A stretch of DNA of 64,000 nt, from positions 77,567,995-77,631,994 of the forward strand of contig OX393555.1 of assembly GCA_947650365.1 (NCBI GenBank), given 5' to 3'. Numbering within the stretch: the first letter of the stretch is position 1; each line of letters opens with the position of its first letter. Below the pieces are notes generated by a model. The model did not search any database. It saw nothing but the letters and a program-made list of their open reading frames with translations, and had not been told where the DNA came from. Below, in pieces: positions 10,770 through 21,790 of this stretch. A program made the position numbers and the translations under genes. The DNA is from Chamaelirium japonicum. Lineage: Eukaryota > Streptophyta > Magnoliopsida > Liliales > Melanthiaceae.

Positions 10770-11290
10770 GCTTGTAGAAAAGCCAGCTTCATCTCTCTGA
10801 CGCTTTGGTGGTGCGAGATTATCTCTGTGATCCGTCTTTGCTACGGTGGCTTCGTAAGATCGCCTAACCTGTTGATCACCCCGAATGCAGATAATGCTTT
10901 CTCCCATTGCAAATTTGAGGAGTTGGTGACATGATGAAGATACGACATTGATGTGGTGGAGGAAAGGTTGCCCCAGAATGATGTTGTAGTTGGATGTTCC
11001 TTCGACGACGGCGAACCTCATGAAGATTCGAGTTTCTGTGCTAAGGTCCAGAGTGAATCTTGACTCTCCCATGGTGATTCTTTGCTCGTCATTGAAGCTG
11101 GTGATGATGGTGGGGACAACGTCGAGGCTTGAATACTTATGTCCCAGACGCTTAAAGCAATCTGAGAACATAATATCGATTGAACTGCCGGTATCGATAA
11201 GGATTCAGTTAATAGTACTCCCGTCGATGATGAGCCGTAGGATAAGGAGATCCCGATACGGAGTATGCACTCCTTGAAGGTCTGAGTCAT
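10770..11290 (-). pseudogene. Aspartic protease of element F
   Basis: The retroviral-type active site DTGS is encoded at 11195-11184. Downstream are MGESRFTLDLSTET, VEGTSNYNIILGQPFLH and the LLKFAMGESIICI segment, in the arrangement seen in A and B. A TGA lies just upstream of the active site (ARG-to-stop type change). The frame equals that of RT, and equals that of gag once the Cassandra insertion is discounted. Confidence 0.78.
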
Positions 11291-11542
11291 TGAAGAGGAT
11301 CGATGGCCACGCCAAGCCCTTGATGGGTTTCTCAACCCAACTGTCTTCTTTGTTCGCTGTCGAGCGAACATTGAAGATGCATTGAACTTGCCGATCGACT
11401 TTCTTCTCGGTTAACATTTGATGGTGCAATGCACCATAGATGCCGAAGACGTCGGCTCGCACAACGATTGGAGATGAGTGAGCGGAGATATAGTGGACCC
11501 AACATGCTTCCTTCCCTTTCGCTAAAGAAAGTTAATGCTGAT

Positions 11543-11871
11543 TGTGATGACCAAGATCCAATAGGCTAAGAGCCAAGACTCCTGAGGTTATGATGCCAAG
11601 TTGGATGAGATGAGGTGAGGTGAGGTGTACAAGGCCACGAGTTAGCCCCACATCGCCTGGAGAGAAGGAGATCCTGAGCTACTTATATAATTTCTCCTCC
11701 CAAACATAGAAGACGCGTTTTAAAGCCGTGCGTCGCTATGGATTTCGTAAGAACTCCGTAGTTAAGCATGCTCGGGCGAGAGTAGAACCAGGATGGGTAA
11801 CCCCCTGGGAAGTTCTTGTGTGGGGACGGACAAAGCGGACAATATCTTATATGTTTGGGGCAGATGTTACA
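11543..11871 (+). mobile_element. Cassandra-type solo LTR with 5S rRNA-like domain
   Basis: A 329-bp insertion in F's gag, TGTGATGACC to GATGTTACA, flanked by perfect 5-bp target duplications CTGAT (11538-11542 and 11872-11876). It contains CCCACATCGCC, a 5S rRNA-like region, and the AAAGCGGACAATATC...GTTACA end typical of Cassandra TRIM elements. Removing 334 bp restores the gag-protease frame. Only one LTR is present, so this is a solo LTR. Confidence 0.9.
11709..11828 (+). other. 5S rRNA-derived domain inside the Cassandra LTR
   Basis: The segment CTCCGTAGTTAAGCATGCTC, then GGGCGAGAGTAG, AGGATGGGTAACC and CCTGGGAAGTTCTTGTG, follows the 3' two-thirds of plant 5S rRNA. The internal pol III promoter boxes (A box, intermediate element, C box) are nearly intact. 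The 5' third is diverged, and the flanks are Cassandra LTR, so this is not a 5S gene. Confidence 0.88.
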
Positions 11872-11876
11872 CTGAT

Positions 11877-13504
11877 CCTGTCGATTCTTGACAAACTCTT
11901 GGATATGGCCTTCACGCAACAAGTCTTCCAAATAATACTTTAGTCGGAAGCATCGAGTGGTTGGATGACCGTGGCTGCGATGAAATTCGCAGTATACAAA
12001 TCTGTTGGCAGTGAGTTTAGTATCCGGTTACAGAGGGTTCGGCCGTCGAAGGAATTCTTCATGGTGGATTTAATCCAGAATTTGCTCGATCAGAAGAGTC
12101 CAATCGGTGTATGTCATTTTTGGTCGCTTGAATAGTGGAGGCCCTGGTATTTCTACGTTGTGAGCTTTGGCCATTTGCTTTGGTGCTTCTCTTTTGACAG
12201 GTCGTCGTCTGGATTCATATCCCTTCCGAGCTATCTGGTCATCTTCGATTTCTATCTCCCATTGGATACGGTCGAATATCGCACCAAGGAAAGGTGGAGG
12301 ATTGCAAATGAAGTCATTATAGATGTGTACATTAAAGCGAAAAACATTTTGAAAGGCCAACATAATGGCTTTATCATCAAGATGTCGTCCAGAGAGAGCG
12401 GCATGCTCGTTGCTGTATCTTCGCGTGAAGTTATGAAAACTCTCATCGGCTCCCATCCTCAATCGATAAAGAGAATCAAGTTTCTTCTCCAGCTTGAGGT
12501 TAAGTTGATAATGTTGGATGAAGTAGTTTGCAAGAACCCTAAACTGGGTGACCGATCCAGCACGAAGGTTATGATACCAATCGAGAGAAGGCTCGTCGAG
12601 GCTGCCGACGAAGGTGCGGCAGAGTATATTATTCTTTTCCTCATGCAGTGTCAAAGCTTGTTTGAATCCTAGAATGTGAAGAGTGTAAACTCCCTTGAGG
12701 CACTTGAAGTAGGCTTCGATAAGGGGGTCCAGCTGAAGAATATCATTCTCTACGACCGAGTCTCCGACCTTGGTGTTGGTCCAGGGGAAAGATTGAGGGG
12801 TCTTGGTCTTCACCTTGAATTGCTGCAGGATAGCTCTGGTGATGAAGATCAATTTGAGAGTCTCAATGGAGAGAGAGGGATGGAGAGACCCAGTCTTTCG
12901 ACGCCGACTTTTTCATCCAATGCCTCACTCGTAGGTTGGGTTCCACCTGTGCCTGCCTAATACAGTTGCGATCTGAAGACGATTGTAAGGATTAGTCCTC
13001 GATACGATCCCAGACACTCTATTTCCGAGGACATACCGAGGGAGTTGGTTTGTGATGATTCTTTTCTTGGGTAGCGTGGCTGAAAGACCTCCGCTGTTCA
13101 GAGTGGATGGATTGGTGTAGTGGATCGACTTCGGTGTTGCTGTTGGAAGGAATGGGAAGAACGACTCCGGTGTTGGAGGCTGCTTTCTTGTGAGCGTCCC
13201 TCTCAGCAGTGAGAGAGGCGTTCTGTTTTACCAACTGTAGTAGTTGAAAGTTGAGCACCGAGATTTGATAAATTGGTGGAAGATCCTTCGCTGAAGAAGG
13301 AGTGGTTTGCCCAATCGACTGTCGAAGTGGCGGAGGGATCGGTCAGTCGACCGATCTCTCATTTTCGGAGTTAGCTACTATTTCTAGGCAACTAAGAGGT
13401 AACCAGAAATTAAGTTGTTGACTCATTAATCGAGTTTCCAAGCGAGGTTGATTCCATTGAGTGTTACTTCCCTCTAGATGATCATGATGCCTTATCTTCG
13501 CCAT
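11877..13504 (-). pseudogene. Gag of element F
   Basis: The start ATG at 13504 begins MAKIRHHDHLEGSNTQ, matching B's MAKTKHQDHPEGSNTR. The N-terminal part holds LLQLVKQNASLTAERDAHKK, a short coiled coil. The central domain (12852-12070) carries SLDEPSLDWYHNLRAGS and LYRLRMGADESFHNFTRRY, the Retrotrans_gag core of Tat elements. The C-terminal part has the HRSHGH-type knuckle and LEDLLREGHIQEFV. A TAG in the N-terminal linker and one frameshift between 13019 and 12852 disrupt it. Confidence 0.85.
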
Positions 13505-13652
13505 TAAAGGAGAGCGAAGGAAGCAACCAGATCACTCGTGTCCAATCAGTTATCTGATCAACCGAGGGGGCTAGGAAGTATGACTGTCAGGATCGGTTGT
13601 CTACTAAACCAATCCGATGTTGTCGTCAAGCGGGCTGAGCTTTTCGAACGGA

Positions 13653-13669
13653 TCCCACAGACGGTGCCA
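13653..13669 (-). other. Primer-binding site of element F
   Basis: The minus strand reads TGGCACCGTCTGTGGGA, three bases inside the 5' LTR. It differs by one base from B's site. This PBS class is common in Tat-lineage elements. Confidence 0.85.
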
Positions 13670-13672
13670 AAC

Positions 13673-14334
13673 TATGGGGGATGGTCTCCGTGCCGATCCA
13701 AAGACTCTACCCAACCAGTATATCGAATCGAGTCGAAAGTCTAATCGAACGTTAGTCTAGTTCATTGGTTACTAGATACTAGTGTCTTTGAGTTAAACTT
13801 CTGAGTAGTCAAAAGGGTGTGGACTTAGATTCAGAGGAGATAAGTTGAGGGAGACCATTTAAGAGTTGACATGAGATATGATCTCGGAGTTCGGCCAAAG
13901 CCTACGACTCTGTGCTATGACGAGCAATGTGAATTCACTAGCACTTGAGCTGAAGTGACCTTGACATGCCGAGCGTCACTTGTCTCTCTTCGGAAAGAGA
14001 TCGAAAGGTTAGGATGTCAGAGCACTGGATTTTTGAAAGTCCAATTTAGAAATTAGATATTTGATCGTGTTACACTTGTCCAGTCTGCTATTTATAGAGT
14101 TTTTTTGGAAAGGAACCAGGGCAAGGGGCGGTTTCTGTAGCTATTTGTCGGGATCCAGGCAAGGCTGGTAGGTCCTGTCGTCGTCTTTGTGAACCCCCAG
14201 GCAAGGCTAGTGGGTCTCCTCGTTGTCTCTGTGGATCCCTAGGCAGGGCTAGTGGGTCCTGTCATCGTTTTTGTGGACCCTAGGCAGGGCTAGTCGGTCC
14301 CATCGCTGGGCGTTGGCCAAATTTTACACCCAAA
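13673..14334 (-). repeat. 5' LTR of element F
   Basis: About 662 bp. Left end TATGGGGGATGG (degraded TGTGGGGG), right end ACACCCAAA (degraded GCACCCACA). TATAAATA on the minus strand is at 14096-14089. The conserved block CGAAGCCTACGACTC and GC-rich subrepeats (14150-14310) are present. Confidence 0.85.
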
Positions 14335-16569
14335 ATCGCTATCGTGTAGTAGGAGTCATATCCTCTGTCCCTGTCGGGTTAGGGGCATGCCCCTCCTGCT
14401 CATTGACGGCAATACATGGTCACATAGTCACTTTAAGGATTTTTAATATATGGTATTTTGTACGGTTATGTGGATGCATTAGGAGTTGATTAGAAGGTTA
14501 TGTAGGATAGAAGTTTCTTAGTGAGTTTAGAGCAGTACCTGGTGTAGTTAAGGGGCGTGTCTCCTGTTCGAACTTGGTTAGGAGGACACATCATCTAGCC
14601 ACTGAAAGTATTTGCATATTTAGGTGAGAAATACATTAGGTATTGCATAATATATGTGATTGATTTCTCCTCGAGTGCCTATGCCACGGAGGATGACCAG
14701 ACCCTCGGGTCTGATGTTGGTCTTTAGTCTATGACTTATGCTAGTAGTGTAGGAATTGTTTGTAACGTAGCAGGTCCTAAGTAAGCATACGGAAAGCGAG
14801 GTAATGGCTGTGTGCAGACATGTGTAAACCTATATCGCATGCAGTTGGCGATCCCGTCGAAGCATGCTAGGGTAGAATCTACCATGTAAAACTAGGAATG
14901 GATTATGCTTAGGTTCTTACAAGTGACTTGTAGGTAGGGTCATCCCCTACTTTCCTTGTTGTTTACACAAACACGTAGATGTGTGTTCTATGTTTTTAGC
15001 CCTAGTTTAGGGGACCGGATCACGGTTGAGATTATAGAATTTGTCCTAGTTTAGGGGAATAGTGACACCATAATCATTGTCTAACTCGTAATGTCATCAT
15101 TGATGTAAAATTGAGATTGACATGGTAGCACCAGACTGATTTGGTTGGTGTGGTTGACACGTGTAAAATCCTAACCAATTGGGGGATGAGTCTTTAGGTG
15201 GTGGTAGTCGCTTTCAAGTATCCTAAGTCTAGTGGTTAATGTTGTGATAATGTGAATTAGGTTCTAAACCTAGATTAGGAAAGACAGGGACACCATAATC
15301 AATGTCTAATTTGTAATACCGAGCGTAGAGTTGAGATTGACATGGTATCGCCGAACCGGTATGGTTAGCATAGTTGACTTGAAAATCTGACTATTATTCA
15401 GATGAGTCTTTGATTGGTGGTAGTTCTTCTCAGTACCATAAAGTCTAGTAGTTGATATTTTGATAATGATTCTAGGATAGGCTTCGGTTATAGAAGTCTA
15501 TGCTAGATCATGATAAGTAGTGACAGTGTTAGCATCACTGATAAAGGTTTATAACAAGTCTAGACTCGATATTCTAGGAGATTTGATCTTTATAAGATTT
15601 GATATTATTCAAATAATGATATCCGTAAAATAATTAAAGCAATAGGGGTATTATATTAATTAAAATAAAATTAAGAATTGATATTAGTCGAAAGTGATAT
15701 TGATTTAGTTAAAGAAATTACTAAAGGTATAATATAACTTAAGATTCGGTGCCAAAGAGGATTGATCTGATTTAAGTTGAACAATAGAAGATAATATCGA
15801 TTAAAGCACCATACATATATTTTTATCAATTTTTTTTATAGAGTTAGCGTGGCTCTCACTGAGTCACTTAGTTGTTTAAGTGACTCAAGGTTTATGCGTG
15901 TGGTCTTGTTGGGCTCAAACCTAGGTATAAGGAAGAGTTGAATTTGTGGATCAGAAGAACGGATACAGCTGATGAAGTAGCGGGAGCTAGGAGCTTGGAG
16001 CACCAGTGGAGCTGCTATGGAGCGTTTGAGCTGGGGCAGGAACCTTAGATTTCAACCTGGGTTTTATTGAGACTAGGAGGATATTGTAATATATTCAAAT
16101 GATAAGATATAAAGAGTGTTGATACATATATAGAGAGAGTTTGCTTCTGGTGGTATGTTATTCTGGCTTGAGAAACCAACTGCTTCTATAAATCTTAATT
16201 TTAAAATAAATAAGTATGAGGAGCCCCTTAGGCTAATTCAGAGTGATGTGAGGAAAGGCTCGCCTTCTAGGCTCGAGCCTCATGCTCCTACAAGAGCACC
16301 ACTCCTAGAAGAGTTGAGGGAGTTAACTTCCTCCTTCCAAGAGTGATGCCCTTAGACAATCGATCAGTACTACCCTTTCATAAATAGTTTTCTTATCTTC
16401 CTTGCAAAAGTGGTTGTTGCAATGTCTTCAGGCATTGGGTTAGTCCGAGCAAGGAAGAACAAACTAAACTTAAAACCTTTATACCTTTTCTTTAAAAAAA
16501 AAAATTGGCAGTAAAATAGTTCACGATCTGGGGTTCTTGCGCTGCAGAGCGGAAATCCAGAGCGTGACA
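14335..16569 (+). repeat. 5' LTR of element G (5'-truncated)
   Basis: Ends GCGTGACA and is followed by a PBS. Aligned with the 3' LTR it lacks about 4 kb of its start, where element F abuts. Internal units of about 240-310 bp recur (near 15060 and 15290). A short frame at 16155-16346 also occurs in the 3' LTR (23788-23979) but shows no domain. Confidence 0.8.
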
Positions 16570-16572
16570 GCT

Positions 16573-16584
16573 TGGTATCAGAGC
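16573..16584 (+). other. Primer-binding site (tRNA-iMet) of element G
   Basis: TGGTATCAGAGC, three bases after the LTR end TGACA. Confidence 0.9.
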
Positions 16585-17685
16585 TTAGGGACATGACCCT
16601 AGGAATGGACATAAGGCAGGAAGTTAGTAGTGAAGAGCAACTTAGAAAGTTGTGTGAGTATCAGGTTTAGGATGATCTAACCTGAGTATTGGATATAGAT
16701 TGTAGAAGCTAATAGTCAGGATATCATGTCTAAACCATCGCGGGAGTCAGCTTAGTTGAAGTTTCAGTTTCAGTACCAAGTCCTTCCTCCTCGATGATCA
16801 CGAGAATCAGAAGGCAACTGAGGTATGTGGACTCTAGTAGGATAGAATTTGCATAAGTCATTCGAGTAAGGAGTTTCGTATTGAAACTAGTTTATAAAGG
16901 GTTACTTTTCAGTAGTTATGGTTAAGAAAGACGTTTCTTAATCTTGTGAGAACATATAACTGCTTATCCATATCGAAATAGGATATTTAACTAACGGATA
17001 AAATAAATCAGGAGGGACAACGTGTTCTCTCACGAAGTGAAATGGGACGCCTCGTGAGGGAATTCCATTTGACGTATCCTCCTACGTATAATCTGGTAGA
17101 GGTCCGAAAGTATTATTTGCTATGATTGTTAGATTAGGACTTATGGTGAATGATAATTGTGCTAAGATGTTTAATTTTCAGGTAAAATATCTCGAAAAGG
17201 ACAATGAGTTCTCTCACGAAGTGGAATGGGAGGCCTTATGAGAGAATTCCATTTGTCATGCCCTTTCACGTTATAACCTGGAGGAGATAATCATCATATA
17301 GTGATGTGTGGCATGATTGTTTGTTTAGAAATTATATTTAGTAAGAGCAGATGACAATGAGCTCACTCATGAAGTGTTATGGGATAATTCATCAGGAAAC
17401 TCCGTTTACCATCTACCATAAGTGTTTTTCTAATATATTTAAGTTATAGGAAGGGTATATTCTAGGGATATTGCAAACTAGTAGTTATTAATTTGGAGAG
17501 AAAATAGGCACCTCAAAATTAGTCAGAATTATCGATGCTATTTCTAGTGTGGAAGGTAACAATATTGAGATGGGTGATTTCTCAGTTACCATTGGATATT
17601 ACCTAGGACTGCCTTTAAGTCCGGTATTCATCACGATTCCTGTAGTGCTAATTTCGAGGATGAAATTTCTAAATAGAGGGAAGGG
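16585..17685 (+). other. Interior of element G with three diverged direct repeats
   Basis: Units around 16995-17075, 17180-17260 and 17340-17415 share ACAAYGWGYTCWCTCAYGAAG and GAATTCCATTT-like segments. No long frame. A GCTAATTTCGAGGATG segment at 17647 and the purine run AAATAGAGGGAAGGG (17671-17685) close the interior. Confidence 0.65.
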
Positions 17686-17963
17686 TATAAAGATCTGATT
17701 TTTTTTATAATAAAATAATATGAATATATTATGTTCTTTTTGTGGAACATTAGTGTAATGTCATGTGGCATGTGCGGGACTATCCTGAGGTGCTTACGTG
17801 AACATAAGTGCACAAGGGTTAAGTCTGGGAGATGGTGTGCAGACGCTGCGCACTAAAAAATACGAACCTTTCGTCCGATCTGGGCTGTTAGGCCCTAACT
17901 CCGGAACTCATGTGAGTCTTCCTGGAATGATTTAGCATCACCTAGGGTGTAGGAAATATTCTT

Positions 17964-19199
17964 CCCATATGAGTTTTCACTTCGTCTAGGATTTGGGTTC
18001 GCGCACAGAGAAATTGGGTCCCTTTCGCACACGAAGGGTAAAATCATCATTTTTCAAAAATGAATTTTTTTGTAAAATTACCAAAACTTATTTTGGACCT
18101 AAATATAATAAAAATGGATATTTTTGGGATTATATATTTTTTTTTGTGTTTTTAGTGCTAAAGCCTAATCCAAGGTTCAGTTAGCCCTAAATCAGGTCTT
18201 AATCGGATTTTGGGCTCTCTAATCACGCTTAACACTAATCAAACCTTAAGCCATCTCATGAAAAGTCTTGTGGAGCTCACATGACATCACACCCATGTGT
18301 ATGCCACATGAAAATAATTAATAAACCTAGTTAAGAACTAACCTAAGTTAGGGACTAAACAAAATTCTTTTAAACCCTAATCTAGCCTAAAATCGACCCT
18401 TAAAATCTAACTAGACTTAACCTAAACCTAAAGGAGACTAAATGGCTGCAAAGTGGGGCCCACATGATATCATTCCATATGCTCCCATGATAAAAGAAAT
18501 TAAGAAATCCTAATTTGGGATTAACTTAACCTAGTAACAAAACTATGTTAGATCAGCACCTAATCTAGCCTAAATTAGATCCCCATATGAGTTTTCACTT
18601 CGTCTGGGATTTGGGTTCGCGCACAGAGAAATTGGGCCCCTTTCGCACACGAAGGGTAAAATCATCATTTTTCCAAAATGAACTTTTTTATAAAATTATC
18701 AAAACTTATTTTGGACCTAAATATAACAAAAATGGGTGTTTTTGGGATTATATTTTTTTTTGGAGTTTTAGTGCTAAAGCCTAATCCAAGGTTCAGTTAG
18801 CCCTAAATCAGGTCTTAATCGGATTTTGGGCTCTCTAATCACGATTAACATTAATCAAACCCTAAGCCATCTCATGACAAGTCTTGTGGGGATCACATGA
18901 CATCACACCCATGTGTATGCCATGCAAAAATAATTAATAAACCTAGTTAAGAACTAACCTAAGTTAGGGACTAAACAAAATTAGCTTAAACCCTAATCTA
19001 GCCTAAAATCCACCCTTAAAATCTAACTAGACTTAACCTAAACCTAAAGGAGACTAAATGGCTGCAAAGTGGGGCCCACATGATATCATTTCATGTGCTC
19101 CCATGATGAAAGAAATTAAGAAATCCTAATTTGGGATTAACCTAACTTAGTAACAAAACTATATTAGATCAACACCGAATCTAGTCTAAATTAGATCCA
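17964..19199 (+). repeat. 618-bp tandem duplication in the G LTR
   Basis: Two adjacent copies (17964-18581 and 18582-19199) both start CCCATATGAGTTTTCACTTC and run through the same CCTAATCC and GGGGCCCACATGATATC segments with scattered substitutions. Confidence 0.92.
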
Positions 19200-20589
19200 T
19201 GAAGCCTAAATAAACATAAATCAAACCTAATTAAACTTGGATGGCAGCAAGGTGGGGCCCACATGACCTTATTTTCACACCCCTCATGTGCTAAAAACAG
19301 ACTTTGAGGAGAATTTAAGTTTGGTCTTTTCAAAAAGGACAAAACCCTTTGATTTTTATTTTTTCCTTATCTCTTCCCCTCCTATTCATTAACCATGATT
19401 TTTCTTTATCTATGGATGCCAAAAATAGTCCTTTAGAAGTTCTCCCTTTCCCATGAAATCTTAGAGAAAATCCCAAGGTGGAAGATCTAGCTTCCTAGTT
19501 CGGTTTGCAAGAAAAAAAGGAGGAAAAAAAGGAAAAGTAGAAGAAGAGAAAGAAAGGAGGGCCAAGGATTTGAGGAACTCCCCATAACTACAAAAGGTAA
19601 GCTACAATGGGTTGGATTAGGGTGTCATGATAATTTAGAGCAAGTTCTATATGATTGCATCTATAAGAATTAGTTTTAATCCATAGATTTTGATCGAAAA
19701 AGCATGCTAGGTGTGTTCTTCAATTTCAGTCCTACAAATCATTCTTAATAATTAAAATTGATATCATGGACATCTTAATTAATATGTTAGCTCTATGTTT
19801 CATGTTTCGCTAATTTCGATTCGGAGTGATTTACTTCTCCGAATCTCATATTTTTGCAAAATGCATGGTAGGTTATGTTCTTTAATTTCAGTCCTAGGGA
19901 TCTTGCCTAAAAGTAAAAATTGAGACCATGAGCTTATTTATTAGCATGTTAGCACTAAATTTCATGCTTTGCTCAATTTGATTAGGAGAGATTTGCTTCA
20001 CCGAATCTTGTATTTTCGGAAAACTAGTTGAGTTCTTCCGGATCTTGAATTTTCGAGATGAAAACCACACCAATGGTGGTTTTCGATCCGAAAAACCTTA
20101 AATCTTTCATCCTAACTTGTTTGTGGATGAAGTAAATGAAAAATAATAGTGACATCATTATGACATATTTTAGTAAATTATTAAATAATAAATAATGACA
20201 TTATAGTGATATATTTTGCTAAATAACCTAAATAAACCTATGTATGACTCTATAATGACTTCATCCTAAATAAATAAACTAAATAATTTTATAATATCAT
20301 AATAAATTCATTAAAATAATAAATAAATAAAATAAATTATTAAATAAATAATTATTTAAATTATTAATTAATTAATTTTGAAAATCAAAAATAAAAATAA
20401 AAATATTATTTTCCCCACTCGTGCACAGTCGGCTTAATATAGTGGGGGACTAATTAGAACGATGAAATAGGTTATTCGGGCCGGGAGAGAATTAGGGTTT
20501 GAAACTGTAGACGTTAGAGTAGGTTGTCAAACCGTCGTTCGTGACGGTTGAACCCACCACATAATCTAACATAAGGAAACCCTTTAGAT

Positions 20590-20890
20590 TCTAAAGCTTG
20601 GTGCGGCTTGACCATAGCCAATAACTGACCTTCGGGCCGAGGACCACAACATTATCCGGAAAAAGGGGGCGAAAGCTCTGCCCGTTTTTTCTTAAAATAT
20701 TAAGTGAAAACCCTGGCCTATCTAAAGGTGTTATCCCACCTCTCTTTGAAGAGTGTGGAATCTGTAGGTTTAAGGATAGGTGAGGCTTGACCACAGCCGA
20801 GGAGCGACCTCCAGGCCAGGGAACATTTTAATATGCTGGAAAGGGGGTGGAAGCTCTACCCGTTTTTCTAGTTTATAATGAGCCATCTCC
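20590..20890 (+). repeat. Diverged tandem repeat, about 180-bp period, in the G LTR
   Basis: Two copies share GGCTTGACCA, GACCT or GACCTTC, GGGCC, AAGCTCT(G/A)CCCGTTTTT and GGCCTATC at corresponding positions. Confidence 0.7.
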
Positions 20891-21389
20891 CTGGGCCTAT
20901 CCATATTTACTAAAGTTAGGGTTAGTTTCTATCCGCCATTTATATTACCCAGGATGCCTTTATAGGTCATCTGGGTGTTAGCTCTAGCTAGGGGAAGCAA
21001 TGACTACACGTTGTTCCAGTTAAGTCCAAGTCATATCATCGCTTATAGCGTGCTATGTGGGGGGACTTGATTATCTTGGACTTACACGGTTAGTGTATTT
21101 GACTCAGGAGGCCCTGGTATCCCATCGGGCAGGGACGAGTCATTTGAATGATGGTGGTTCCTTGCAGGTACCCTAGACTAGGGTTGTTTGGTGTTTTAAG
21201 GACTTTTTCTTATAATGTGAATAGTTAAGAAGGAGGTACCTTTACAGCGTATAAAGGATTATCCTCTACCAAGTTTAGGTCAAAAGATATCATGTCGCTT
21301 TCTCCCTAGGATTGACGCATTATATCATCATTAGGTTATGGTAGAGGAGTTATACATTAGGATAAGTAAATCCGGGCATACCTACGATA

Positions 21390-21790
21390 CTGTTGTCGTG
21401 CAGTAGGAGTTGTGTACCTTGTCCCTATTAGGTTTTGGGGATGCATCTCCTGCTCACTGATGATGATACGTAAAAACATAGGTAATTTAGAAAATACTAA
21501 TTGAGAGTAGCATAGGAAAAAGCCTTGCATAACCCTTGTACTGTTATCGTACTGTAGGAGTCATATTCTCTGTCCTTGTGTGGTTGGGGGACTGCCTCCC
21601 CTGCTCATCGACGATGTTGCACTGAATGCAAGTAAATTAGGATAGTTGGGTAGTACAGGTGGGATAGGAAACCCTGATTTGACGGTGGTATCGCTATCGT
21701 GTTATAGGACTCATATGCCCTGTCCCTATCGGGTTAGAGGCCTGCCCCTCCTGATCACTGACGACGATGCACGGTCACATAGTCAGTTTA
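21390..21790 (+). repeat. Tandem repeat, about 150-bp period, in the G LTR
   Basis: Three copies carry the motif GTAGGAGT...TGTCCCT and CTCCTGCTCACTGA near 21410, 21560 and 21700. The third copy is where homology to the truncated 5' LTR begins. Confidence 0.75.

Larger units (their letters stand above)
8428..14334 (-). mobile_element. Element F: 3'-truncated Tat-type Ty3/gypsy element
   Basis: Reading from the right on the minus strand: 5' LTR (14334-13673), PBS, gag, protease, RT, RNase H, archaeal-type RNase H, then a break at 8428 within the segment before integrase. Integrase, antisense gene, minisatellite and 3' LTR are missing. The 5' LTR abuts ATCGC, a sequence that also occurs at the matching point of the intact G LTR (about 21690). 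F therefore probably inserted into G's 5' LTR, and one later deletion removed F's 3' half together with the start of that LTR. Confidence 0.85.

Noticed and set aside
11709..11828. A genuine 5S rRNA gene
   Set aside because: The 5' third is diverged and the segment sits inside a Cassandra LTR with target duplications.
12160..12672. Plus-strand frame of 170 codons in F
   Set aside because: It lies opposite to the gag core, which has clear family motifs on the minus strand.
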